This document shows, in pieces, positions 55,580-63,897 of a stretch of DNA of 64,000 bases. Below the pieces are notes generated by a model. It was not told where the DNA came from. It made no database searches and saw only the letters and a list, made by a program, of their open reading frames with translations. The position numbers and the translations under genes were made by a program. Source of the stretch: an uncultured Opitutia bacterium (GTDB taxonomy: Bacteria > Verrucomicrobiota > Verrucomicrobiia > Opitutales > Opitutaceae); assembly GCA_903839035.1 (NCBI GenBank), contig CAIMAQ010000113.1, forward strand, positions 1 through 64,000, read 5' to 3'. Position 1 is the first letter of the stretch, and every line of letters starts with the position of its first letter.

Positions 55580-58500
55580 GGCGTGGGCAGGTTGTTCAAA
55601 AAAGAGACGATTTCACTTAACCGTAGAAGGGGGCGGGGGGCGGTCAACCTTGGAAACCGGGTGCCCACCTGGACCCAGTCGTCCCGGCGACCGCTGTTAC
55701 GCAGACACTTCAAACGGGTGGACTCCGTTTCGACGGAAACGATGCCTTTTTGTTCCGCCCGAATGCGGATTTCCGTGACCAGCAGGAGGGCCTTCACCTC
55801 GTCGCCAAACTTGCCAAACCGGTCCTTCAGATCGCTGCTGATTTGCTTCAACGCGGGCAAGGTGTCAGCCAGGGCCAGTTTACGATAGAAATCGATGCGC
55901 AGCCGCGTCTCGCCGAGGTAGCTGGAGGGGATGCGGGCCTGGATGCGGGCGACTTCCGGGGCGCCGCACTGGTTTTCGGCGTCCTTGATGGCCGTGTAGC
56001 TGTCCTCGTGGCGTCCGCGGACCGGGGCTCCGCCGGTGCCGCCGCTCTCGCCGACGAAAACAAAATCAAGTTTCACATTCGCGCGGATGGCGGCGGCGGT
56101 CTTTTCGCCCTTCAACCGGGCCACGGACTGGCGGAGGAGCTGGCAGTAGAGCTCGAAGCCGACGCCGACAATGTGGCCGCTTTGCTCGGCCCCGAGGAGA
56201 TTGCCCGCGCCGCGCAGTTCGAGGTCGCGCATCGCGATGCGGAAGCCGGCGCCGAGCTGGGTGTGCTGGCGCATGGCAGTGAGCCGCTGGCGGGCGATGT
56301 CGAGCAGGCGGGTGTGGCGGTGGAGCAGGAGGTAGGCGTAGGCCTGGTGCTTGAACCGGCCGACGCGGCCGCGGAGCTGGTAGAGCTGCGAGAGGCCGAA
56401 GCGGTCCGCGCCCTCGATGATGATCGTGTTGCAGTTCGGGATATCGAGTCCGCTCTCGATGATGGTCGTGCACACCAGTACCTGGTAGCGGCCGGCGACG
56501 AACTCCGTCATCATCTCTTCGAGCTGGTCGGCGTTCATCTGTCCGTGGCCGACGCCGATGGTGATGCCGGGGAGAAGCGTGCGCAGCTGCGAGGCGACAA
56601 TATCAATGGTCTGTACGCGATTGTGCAGGTAGAACACCTGGCCGCCGCGGCGGATTTCGTGGTGGATGGCGTCCACGACGATCTTTTCCTCGTAGGTTTT
56701 GACGATGGTCTGGATCGGGTGGCGGTTGGTGGGCGCGGTCTCGATCACGCTCAGGTCGCGCGCGCCGGTGAGGGCGAGGTAGAGCGTGCGGGGGATGGGC
56801 GTGGCGCTCATCGAGAGCACGTCCACGGTGGCGCGCATGGCCTTGAAGCGCTCCTTGTGCTTCACGCCGAAGCGCTGCTCCTCGTCGATCACGACGAGTC
56901 CGAGCTCCTGGAAAACGACATCGCGCTGCAGCAGCCGGTGCGTGCCGATCAGGATGTCAACCTGCCCGGCGGCGGTGGCGGTGAGGATTTTCTTCTGCTC
57001 GGCGAGGGTGCGGAAACGGCTGAGCATTTCCACGGCGACGGGGTAGCCGGCCATGCGCTCGCGGAAGGTGTTGAGGTGCTGCTGGGCGAGGACGGTGGTG
57101 GGGACGAGGACGGCAACCTGCCGTCCGCCCTGGACGGCCTTGAACGCGGCGCGGATGGCGACCTCGGTCTTGCCGAAACCGACGTCGCCGCAGATCAGCC
57201 GGTCCATCGGCCGGGTGTTTTCCATGTCGGTCTTGGTCTCGCCGATGGCCTTGAGCTGGTCGCGGGTCTCAGTAAACGGAAACGACGCCTCAAATTCCTT
57301 CTGCCACGTGGTGTCGGGCGGGAACTGGTGTCCCGGCTGGGCCTCGCGGGCGGCGTGGATCCGCAGCAGCTCGGCGGCAAGGTCAATGGTGGCGAGCTCG
57401 GCGGCCTTGCGGGCCTTTTCCCAGCGGCCGGAGCCGATGCGGCCCAGCTGGGGCTTGGTCTTGCTGAGGCCGACGTAGCGGCTGATGAGGTGCGACTCCT
57501 GCAGTGGCACGTGCAGGGTGACGTGGTCGTCAAACTCGAGCGAGATGACCTCGCGCAGGCCCTGGGCGGTGTCGAGTTTCGTGAGCCCGCGGTAGAGCGC
57601 GATGCCGTGCTGCAGATGCACCACGAAGTCGCCCTCGACCAGCTCGGAGAAGTCCAGCAGCTGGTCGATCTGGGCGCGCTGGGCGATGGCGCGGGGGTTG
57701 AGAGCGGGGCGCCGCTGGCGCTGGCGGCCGAAGATTTCGGTCTCGGTGACGACCACCAGGCCGGTGGCGCCGGAATCGATCCGGCCGAGGGCGGCGGCGG
57801 CGCGGCCGGTGAGGCGGAAGCCCTCGTTCAGGGTGCCGCGGAGAAAACGCGGGCGGATGGATTTGAGGGCCGCGCTTTCGGCGAGGATTTCCTTGATGCG
57901 CTGTTCCTCGCCCTCCTTGCCGGTGACCAGCGCGATGTCATAGCCGGCCTTGCGCCAGGCGGCGACCTGCAGGAGGAACTTCAGCCGGGCCTCCTCCTCG
58001 ACCTGTAGCCGTTCCTGCGCGACGAGGGCGCCCTCGGGGTAGGTGCGGTGGTGGGCGAGGCTTTCGGTGTCCCAGGTCGCCTCGGCGCTGCCGGCATCAA
58101 AGAGGGCGCTGGCCTCGTCGAGGTCGCTGATGCCGAACGCCGCGGCGCAGCGCGCGAGCAGGGGCGTCAGGCCGTTCGTGCCCTCGCGGGCGAACGAGCT
58201 AAATTCCTCCTCGAGCGAGGCGGGCTCGATGAAGGCGAGCTGGGTGCGGGTGGAGAGATAGTCGGCGATGCCGGTGGTCGACTCGGCCAAACGGACACGC
58301 GGCGACGCGGAGAGCGTGATGCTGCCGACGCTGGCGCCGGAGCGCTGGGTGACGGGGTCGAACTCGCGGATTTCCTCGAGTTCGTCGCCAAAGAAGTCAA
58401 GCCGGTAGGGCTGGTTGGCGGTCACCGGGTAAACGTCAATAATGCCGCCGCGGATGGCGTAGTGGCCGGGGGCCTCGCAGACGGCCTCGGAGTCGTAGTC

Positions 58501-58959
58501 GAGCGACTGGAGCTGCTCGAGCAGGCCCTGGAAAGATTGTTTCTGGCCGCGGGCTAGGGTGAATTCGCGGGCCGTGAATTCCTCGAGTGCGGGCACAGGC
58601 TGGAGGAGGGCGGCGGGCGTGGTGACGACCACGAGCGTGTCGGGTGCGGCCGTGAGCGCGCGCGTGGCGCGGAGGCGGGAGAGCACAGTGACGCGTTCAC
58701 TCGACGCGGCGAAGGCCTCGCGCATGTCGCGGCTGTCGCGCATGGACTCGGGGAAAACGAGCGCGTGCAGCGGCCGCAGACTGCCGGAAGCGGCGGAGAA
58801 AAACGCAATGTCCTCGGCAAGCTGCTCGGCGGCCTTCAGGTCCTCGGCCACGACGAGCCACACGGGCGCGGCATGGGTGCGCGCAAGTTCCGCGACGACC
58901 GCGCCGCGGGCCGGCGGGCAGACGCCGGTCAGCTTGTGACGCGGGGGGACGGAAGACAT
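55576..58959 (-). CDS. mfd: Transcription-repair coupling factor
   Basis: 1127 residues. A UvrB-homology region (about 1-350), the RNA polymerase interacting domain (about 440-510, FVVHLQHGIALYRGL), then a RecG-like motor with Walker A (CGDVGFGKTEVAIRAA), VIDEEQRFGVKHKE and SATPIPRTLY, and the C-terminal TRCF domain (about 960-1090) are visible. It frees stalled RNA polymerase and recruits UvrA to the lesion. Coupled downstream to the isomerase gene. Confidence 0.95.
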   Translation of the reverse strand: MSSVPPRHKLTGVCPPARGAVVAELARTHAAPVWLVVAEDLKAAEQLAEDIAFFSAASGSLRPLHALVFPESMRDSRDMREAFAASSERVTVLSRLRATRALTAAPDTLVVVTTPAALLQPVPALEEFTAREFTLARGQKQSFQGLLEQLQSLDYDSEAVCEAPGHYAIRGGIIDVYPVTANQPYRLDFFGDELEEIREFDPVTQRSGASVGSITLSASPRVRLAESTTGIADYLSTRTQLAFIEPASLEEEFSSFAREGTNGLTPLLARCAAAFGISDLDEASALFDAGSAEATWDTESLAHHRTYPEGALVAQERLQVEEEARLKFLLQVAAWRKAGYDIALVTGKEGEEQRIKEILAESAALKSIRPRFLRGTLNEGFRLTGRAAAALGRIDSGATGLVVVTETEIFGRQRQRRPALNPRAIAQRAQIDQLLDFSELVEGDFVVHLQHGIALYRGLTKLDTAQGLREVISLEFDDHVTLHVPLQESHLISRYVGLSKTKPQLGRIGSGRWEKARKAAELATIDLAAELLRIHAAREAQPGHQFPPDTTWQKEFEASFPFTETRDQLKAIGETKTDMENTRPMDRLICGDVGFGKTEVAIRAAFKAVQGGRQVAVLVPTTVLAQQHLNTFRERMAGYPVAVEMLSRFRTLAEQKKILTATAAGQVDILIGTHRLLQRDVVFQELGLVVIDEEQRFGVKHKERFKAMRATVDVLSMSATPIPRTLYLALTGARDLSVIETAPTNRHPIQTIVKTYEEKIVVDAIHHEIRRGGQVFYLHNRVQTIDIVASQLRTLLPGITIGVGHGQMNADQLEEMMTEFVAGRYQVLVCTTIIESGLDIPNCNTIIIEGADRFGLSQLYQLRGRVGRFKHQAYAYLLLHRHTRLLDIARQRLTAMRQHTQLGAGFRIAMRDLELRGAGNLLGAEQSGHIVGVGFELYCQLLRQSVARLKGEKTAAAIRANVKLDFVFVGESGGTGGAPVRGRHEDSYTAIKDAENQCGAPEVARIQARIPSSYLGETRLRIDFYRKLALADTLPALKQISSDLKDRFGKFGDEVKALLLVTEIRIRAEQKGIVSVETESTRLKCLRNSGRRDDWVQVGTRFPRLTAPRPLLRLSEIVSFLNNLPTP

Positions 58960-58964
58960 CGGAC

Positions 58965-59039
58965 GAGTGTTATGTGTTAAGTGTTACGGGAAGAAGAAAT
59001 AATGCAAAAACACGTAACACCTAAAACGTAGCACCTAAC
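58965..59039. repeat. AT-rich imperfect inverted repeat between mfd and rnc
   Basis: Left arm of heptads (GTGTTAT, GTGTTAA, GTGTTAC) from about 58967, right arm CGTAACACCTAAAACGTAGC from 59013, with about 18 of 22 positions complementary. It forms a long RNA hairpin if transcribed. Confidence 0.7.
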
Positions 59040-59041
59040 CC

Positions 59042-59059
59042 GGGCCGCTTTCGCGGCCC
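59042..59059 (-). terminator. GAAA-tetraloop hairpin after rnc
   Basis: On the - strand a perfect 7-bp stem GGGCCGC-GAAA-GCGGCCC begins directly after the rnc stop. No U run follows, so it may stabilise the 3' end rather than terminate. Confidence 0.5.
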
Positions 59060-59749
59060 TCAGGTGCCGAGGGTTTTCAGCGCCTCGTGGGCGGCGGCTT
59101 CCTCGGCGAGTTTCTTCGAGGTGCCGCGGCCGGTGCCGAGGTGGCGGGTGAGCAAAAAGACGCTGACCTCGTAGGCGCGCGCGTGGTCGGCGCCCTCGGT
59201 GCGGGTGACTTCGTAGCGGAGCGCGTCGTTGCCATGGCGGGGCTGCACGAGCTCCTGCAGCCGGCCTTTGGGATTGTCGGCAGTCGCGTAGGAGAGCCGT
59301 TCGGCCAGCGGGCCGTAGATGCCCAGTACGACGCGGCGGGCGGTGGGCAGGTCGCTGTCGAGGTAGAGCGCGCCGATGACGGCCTCAAACGCATCCTCCA
59401 ACGCCGCCGCGCGGGTGCGGCCGCCGCCTGATTCCTCGCTGCGGCCGAGGCGCAGGCAGGCATCGAGCCCGAGTTCGCGCGCGAGTTGGAAGAGAAACAC
59501 GCCCTTCGTCAGCGAGGCGCGGCGCTGGCTGAGCTCCCCTTCGCGATCGGCGGGAAAATGTTGGAAGAGCGCCTCGGTCAGCACGAGCTGCAGCACGGCG
59601 TCACCGAGGAACTCGAGCCGCTGGTTGGTCTCGGTTTCGCCGGGGTGGTCCTGCAACCAGGACGGGTGCGTGACGGCAGTAGCCAGCAGCGCCGCGTCGC
59701 GAAACGTGTAGCCGATCCGGTCCTGGAGCTGAATCAACGCGGCGCTCAT
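59060..59749 (-). CDS. rnc: Ribonuclease III
   Basis: 229 residues. The RNase III signature NQRLEFLGDAVLQLVLTEAL with catalytic Glu and Asp lies near residue 45, the second catalytic acidic cluster is in ALEDAFEAVIGALYLD, and a C-terminal double-stranded RNA-binding domain (about 160-228) ends in KKLAEEAAAHEALKTL. It processes rRNA and other structured RNAs. Its start overlaps the stop of the upstream permease gene. Confidence 0.95.
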   Translation of the reverse strand: MSAALIQLQDRIGYTFRDAALLATAVTHPSWLQDHPGETETNQRLEFLGDAVLQLVLTEALFQHFPADREGELSQRRASLTKGVFLFQLARELGLDACLRLGRSEESGGGRTRAAALEDAFEAVIGALYLDSDLPTARRVVLGIYGPLAERLSYATADNPKGRLQELVQPRHGNDALRYEVTRTEGADHARAYEVSVFLLTRHLGTGRGTSKKLAEEAAAHEALKTLGT

Positions 59750-60534
59750 GAGCTGGCGCTGGAGTAGCGCTTGAGTCCGCGGTTGAAGACGAAGATGGCC
59801 GCGCTGAGCCAGAGGGACGCCGCCGCGACCAAGGCGAGCACCCAGCGCGGCTCGATGCCGTGCAGGAGGGTGCGGGCGGGGGCGTTGCTGACGACGACGA
59901 CGGGCAGGAGCCAGACAAACGCGAGGCTGGCGAGGCCCTTGAACGCCTCGCGGGGCAGGCGCGAAAACTCCGACAGCGTGAAATAGATGCCCTCCATGCC
60001 CTGGGCGCTGGTGATCCAGAAGGCCAGTGAGATGGAGAGCACGAGCATGCTGTAGTGAATGGCGAGGCCGCAGACGATCATCAGCGCGTACGCCACGAGG
60101 TCCCAGGCCGAGGGATGGAGTCCGAGCTTATGCGCGGCGTAGGCGACGACTCCCATGGCGACCAGCGAGTTGGCCAGGCCGTCGAGGTCGACCTTCCGCG
60201 TGGACGCCATGAACAGGATGTTGCCGGGCTGGGCGAGGAAGTAGTCGAAGTGCCCGCTGCGGATGTTGCGGCCCATCTCGAAGATGCTGCTCCAGAAGAA
60301 ACCCATGAGGAAGCGCTGGACCAGCAGCGAGGTGCCGACGAGGAGGAGCATCTCGTACTTGGTCCAGCCGGCGATGGAGGTGGTGTGCGCGTAGATGACC
60401 GAGATCAGGAGCAGGTTCACGCTCATCCAGAAGAGCTCCACGGTGGCCCAGAGGAAAAAATCGAAGCGGAACATCAGGGTGCGCGTGACCGAGTAGCGCG
60501 CGCTGGCCAGCCAGATTTGCAGGTAGTGGGTCAT
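59746..60534 (-). CDS. ABC-2 type transporter permease, second
   Basis: 262 residues and six transmembrane helices. An N-terminal cytoplasmic segment is followed by the helix-rich pattern FFWSSIFEMGRNIRSGHFDYFL, typical of ABC-2 permeases of the DUF990-like group. It would export a substrate with an ABC ATPase and the partner permease upstream. No ATPase gene lies nearby. The stop overlaps rnc by 4 bases. The substrate is unknown. Confidence 0.85.
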   Translation of the reverse strand: MTHYLQIWLASARYSVTRTLMFRFDFFLWATVELFWMSVNLLLISVIYAHTTSIAGWTKYEMLLLVGTSLLVQRFLMGFFWSSIFEMGRNIRSGHFDYFLAQPGNILFMASTRKVDLDGLANSLVAMGVVAYAAHKLGLHPSAWDLVAYALMIVCGLAIHYSMLVLSISLAFWITSAQGMEGIYFTLSEFSRLPREAFKGLASLAFVWLLPVVVVSNAPARTLLHGIEPRWVLALVAAASLWLSAAIFVFNRGLKRYSSASS

Positions 60535-60550
60535 CGAATTTTCGAATTTT

Positions 60551-60626
60551 GATTTTCGATTTTCGATTGGTCAGGACAGCGGGCGATCACGGTGGCGGAG
60601 GGGATTTGAATCGAGAATCGAAAATT
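60551..60626. repeat. AT-rich inverted repeat between the permease genes
   Basis: GATTTTCGATTTTCGATT (60551-60568) is nearly the reverse complement of AATCGAGAATCGAAAATT (60609-60626): 16 of 18 positions pair plus one G-U. The loop is 40 bases. It falls in the only gap of the operon. Confidence 0.72.
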
Positions 60627-60629
60627 TCC

Positions 60630-61442
60630 TTAGCCGCCGACGGCAGTGTGGCGGCGCAGGCCGCGGGTCCAGAGAATCTGGTTGAGCCCGAGCAGCAGAA
60701 GCACCCAGCCGAGCTGGATGCCGAGGCCCTGCCAGACGACCGCAATGTCGTGGATGCGGCCCGTGAGGATCGCGACGGGGAAGTAGGTCTGGTAGTAAAA
60801 CGGCAGGAACTGTGCGACCCGGAAGACCCCGGCGGGCAGCAGGTCGAGCGGGAACATCTGGCCACCGAGGATGGATTCCACGGCCATGGAGAGGATGACG
60901 AAGCCCTGGATGTCGAGGAACCAGAACGTCAGCATCCCGAAGCAGTAGGCGATGCTGAACTGGATCACGGCGGAGAGGGCCATCGCGGGGACGCCGAGGG
61001 CGATCCGCCACAGGTCATGCGGCAGGGTGAGGTAGTCGTGCAGCAGGGGCACGGCGACGAGCAGCGGCAGCAGGATGAGCACGCCGGTGACGAGGCGGGC
61101 GGCGACGAAGATGCTGAAGCGGTAGAGGAAGTAGTTGATGGGCTTCAGCAGGAACTGGTTGATGAGGCCGTTGCGGATTTCCTCGCTGATCTGGTAGTCC
61201 TCGTTGAACGCCCCGACGAAGAACTGCATGACGAGCATCACGAGAAAGTAGGTGAGCGTCTGCCCGAAGCTGAAGCCGCCGATGCTGGGCGAGCCGGCGT
61301 AGGCGGCGCCCCAGAGGATGAAGACGACCGTGAGGTGAAACAGGGAGAAGAAGCCGCGCACCGCGAAGTTCGCGCGGTAGACGAGGTTGCTCTGCAGCCC
61401 CAGCAGGAAGGCGTGCCGGTATTTGGTCAGGGAGGCGAACAT
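60630..61442 (-). CDS. ABC-2 type transporter permease, first
   Basis: 270 residues and about six transmembrane helices. The family pattern GFSFGQTLTYFLVMLVMQFF and QISEEIRNGLINQFLLKPIN resembles COG4587-type permeases. It should pair with the second permease of the operon. Its start overlaps the parA stop by one base, so translation is coupled to parA. The expected ABC ATPase is absent from the window. Confidence 0.85.
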   Translation of the reverse strand: MFASLTKYRHAFLLGLQSNLVYRANFAVRGFFSLFHLTVVFILWGAAYAGSPSIGGFSFGQTLTYFLVMLVMQFFVGAFNEDYQISEEIRNGLINQFLLKPINYFLYRFSIFVAARLVTGVLILLPLLVAVPLLHDYLTLPHDLWRIALGVPAMALSAVIQFSIAYCFGMLTFWFLDIQGFVILSMAVESILGGQMFPLDLLPAGVFRVAQFLPFYYQTYFPVAILTGRIHDIAVVWQGLGIQLGWVLLLLGLNQILWTRGLRRHTAVGG

Positions 61443-62227
61443 CAGGAAGCCTGCAGGCCGAAACGCTCGATCACTTCCAGCGCGAGGGCGCGGTACGCGG
61501 TGGCACCGGGGCCGTGGGGGTCGTAGGCGAAGATCGGCTTGCCGAAGCTCGGGGCCTCGCTAAGGCGCACGGTGCGCGGAATCACGGTCTTGAAGATCTT
61601 GTCGGGCAGGTGCTGCTTCACCTCGTCCACGACCTGTTTTGCGAGGTTGGTGCGCGAGTCGAACATCGTCATGACGACGCCGCCGAGCTGGAGGCCGTCG
61701 TTGACGTGGGCGGACTTGAGCCGCTCGACGTTGCGGAGGATCTGGCCGAGGCCCTCGAGGGCCATGTACTCGCACTGGAGGGTGATGAGCAGCCAGTCGG
61801 CGGCGGCGAGGCTGTTCATCGAGAGCATGCCGAGGGCGGGCGGGCAGTCGATGATGATGGCGCGGTAGCCGTTGGAGGCGCGGATGGTCTCCAGCACGGT
61901 GCGGAGCCTCATCAGATAATTCTCCGTCTGCGCGAGCTCGATCTCGGCGGCGGCGAGGTCCTCCTCGCTCGGGATGAGCGCGAGGTGCTCGTAGGCGGTG
62001 GGCGTGATCATCTCGAGCGCGGTGCCCTCGCCCCGGAGCGGGCCGTAGAGGCTCTTACCGGCCTGCTTCTCGACGCCGATGGCGCTGGTGGCGTTGGCCT
62101 GGGGATCCAGGTCAATCAGCAGCGTGTGGATCTTCTTCTCGGCCAGCGCGGCGGCCAGGTTGACCGCAGTGGTGGTCTTGCCGACGCCGCCCTTTTGATT
62201 GGCGATGGTGAAAACGGTGGTGGCCAT
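61442..62227 (-). CDS. parA: ParA/Soj-family ATPase
   Basis: 261 residues from ATG 62227 (MATTVFTIANQKGG); a longer start at 62266 adds low-content sequence. The deviant Walker A NQKGGVGKTTTAVNLA, the DLDPQANAT motif and CPPALGMLSMNSL mark a chromosome-partition ParA. It normally works with ParB at parS sites, but no parB is adjacent. It is translated with the first ABC-2 permease. Confidence 0.92.
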   Translation of the reverse strand: MATTVFTIANQKGGVGKTTTAVNLAAALAEKKIHTLLIDLDPQANATSAIGVEKQAGKSLYGPLRGEGTALEMITPTAYEHLALIPSEEDLAAAEIELAQTENYLMRLRTVLETIRASNGYRAIIIDCPPALGMLSMNSLAAADWLLITLQCEYMALEGLGQILRNVERLKSAHVNDGLQLGGVVMTMFDSRTNLAKQVVDEVKQHLPDKIFKTVIPRTVRLSEAPSFGKPIFAYDPHGPGATAYRALALEVIERFGLQAS

Positions 62228-62294
62228 GAATCCGCCTGAGTAAGGGCGAATCGGGCGGCGCCGCAAGCGTCACGTCGCTTTGGCCACAAAGCCA

Positions 62295-62321
62295 ACGGGG
62301 CGGCCGGAAAGGCCGCCCCGT
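62295..62321. terminator. GC-rich hairpin between the di-iron gene and parA
   Basis: An 11-bp perfect stem ACGGGGCGGCC / GGCCGCCCCGT with a GGAAA loop lies 29 bases after the ferritin-like gene (- strand). It has no U run, so its terminator role is uncertain. Confidence 0.5.
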
Positions 62322-62350
62322 GGGAACTTGCGGGGAAAGCAGGCCGGGGC

Positions 62351-63754
62351 CTACTCGCCGACGAGGTGCTCGATCTCCTCGCGGGTGAGGGTCTTCATGT
62401 CGATGTCGTTCTTGATCGCGCCGAGGCTGACGAGACACTCGGTGAACAGCTCGCGGGTGCGCAGCTCCAGCGCCTTGGCGTCGAGGTTGGTCATGATCTC
62501 GATGATGCGCGTGCCCTTGCGGACATGGGTACGCTCGTCGGCCCGGATGTAGTCCGAGATATGGCGGAGCAGCTCGTCGTTGCGGCTGGCGGCGGTGTCG
62601 ATGAGGTCGTTGATGGTCTTGAGCACGCCGACCTCGCCAAAGAGGTTGATCTCGGCCATCGCAAACGCCGGGTCCATCGGGCCGCGGCAGGTGGAACTCG
62701 TGAGCCGGTTGCGCAGCTCGTAGGGATCGTAGCCCGACGCGAGCATGGCGCGGTGGCCGATCTCGGTGTGGCGGGCCTCGTCCCAGGTGATGCGCGCGAG
62801 GTCGTACTCGGCGTTGAAGTCCTTGAAGCGGATGTCCCAGACGAAGGTGCCGAAGGCCTCGATGGCGTCCACTTCGTCGCGCTGGGTGCGGATGAAGCGC
62901 AGGCGGAGGGCCTCGTAGGAATCCTTGTCGAAACGCTTGGCCCCGTCGGCGACCTCGTAGTCGCCGGTGTGGCGGAAGGTGTCGAACCGCGAGTCGCGCC
63001 GCGGCACCGTGCCGCGCTCGTAGGGCTGGGTGTCGATGCGGAGGGGCTTGGGCGCCTCGGCGCGGGGGTCGGCGCCGGTGATGCCGCCGATGGAGGCGAG
63101 CAGGCGGGAGAGGTGCCAGCGCCAGGTGGAGAGGCCGGCCTCGTCCACGCCGCCGGCGATGTACGCCTCGACCGCGCTATCCGCCCACGCGAGCATGGGT
63201 TCGTAATCGGTGAGGATGCGGCGCAGGCAGCGGATGGTCGGGACGTCGGTCACCTGGTCGGTGTCGTCAATGTGGTGGCGGTAGGTCGTGGCGATGGCCT
63301 GGCCGACGACCTGATGCACGCCGACCAGCAGCTCGGCGGGGGAGCTCGCGCTGAGCAGTTCGTCAATGAAGCGGTCGATCTCGGGATCGCGGTACCCGTC
63401 AATGGCCTTGGGGCGGTATTCCTGCTCGGTGAGGCGCTCGCGGAGGGCCCGGGCGGCGTCGGCGTGGTAGAAAATATGGCGGCCGGTCTCGAGTTTCACC
63501 TCATAGTCCGGGATGGTGAGCGTCCACGAGCCGAGACCGTGCATCAGCCGGCGCTCGAGGTAGAAAAAGCGCAGCAGGCGGCGGCTGTTTTCCTTCACGG
63601 TGAATTTGCCGCCAAGCTGGCGGCGGTCCGTGGGGAAACGGTAGGGGTACTGGGCGCGGCGCGCGGCGGCGGCTTCACGCTGACCGGTGAGGCTGAGGGG
63701 ATCGAGGGTGGGCGAACCGGCGGTGCCGGGGGTGGAGGCGGAGGGGGATTTCAT
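62351..63754 (-). CDS. Di-iron ferritin-like protein of unknown function
   Basis: 467 residues. The N-terminal 280 residues match nothing I recognise. The C-terminal helical part has the full di-iron carboxylate pattern: E299 (DAIEAF), E326-x-x-H329 (EARH), E374 (LFGEVG) and E407-x-x-H410 (ERTH). It is cytoplasmic, without a signal peptide. Ferritin-like enzymes of this type bind two metals and act as oxidases or oxygenases. It lies just upstream of parA and next to a sugar ABC permease gene on the same strand, 143 bases away. The role is unknown. Confidence 0.8.
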   Translation of the reverse strand: MKSPSASTPGTAGSPTLDPLSLTGQREAAAARRAQYPYRFPTDRRQLGGKFTVKENSRRLLRFFYLERRLMHGLGSWTLTIPDYEVKLETGRHIFYHADAARALRERLTEQEYRPKAIDGYRDPEIDRFIDELLSASSPAELLVGVHQVVGQAIATTYRHHIDDTDQVTDVPTIRCLRRILTDYEPMLAWADSAVEAYIAGGVDEAGLSTWRWHLSRLLASIGGITGADPRAEAPKPLRIDTQPYERGTVPRRDSRFDTFRHTGDYEVADGAKRFDKDSYEALRLRFIRTQRDEVDAIEAFGTFVWDIRFKDFNAEYDLARITWDEARHTEIGHRAMLASGYDPYELRNRLTSSTCRGPMDPAFAMAEINLFGEVGVLKTINDLIDTAASRNDELLRHISDYIRADERTHVRKGTRIIEIMTNLDAKALELRTRELFTECLVSLGAIKNDIDMKTLTREEIEHLVGE

Positions 63755-63897
63755 GGGTAAAGCGGTTGGTGGTTGGGGCGGGGAGGAAAGATTCCGGGGC
63801 GCGTCATCTTAGACGGCGGGGCCGGGGGCAGCGTTCAGATTATTGCCGGGAAAGGTGCAGAATGTTGCGCCGGGGCCAATCACGCACACGGGCCGGC

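Noticed and set aside
55750-58008. Open frame of about 750 codons antisense to mfd
   Set aside because: mfd is complete with helicase motifs on the - strand, and the antisense frame has no recognisable content.
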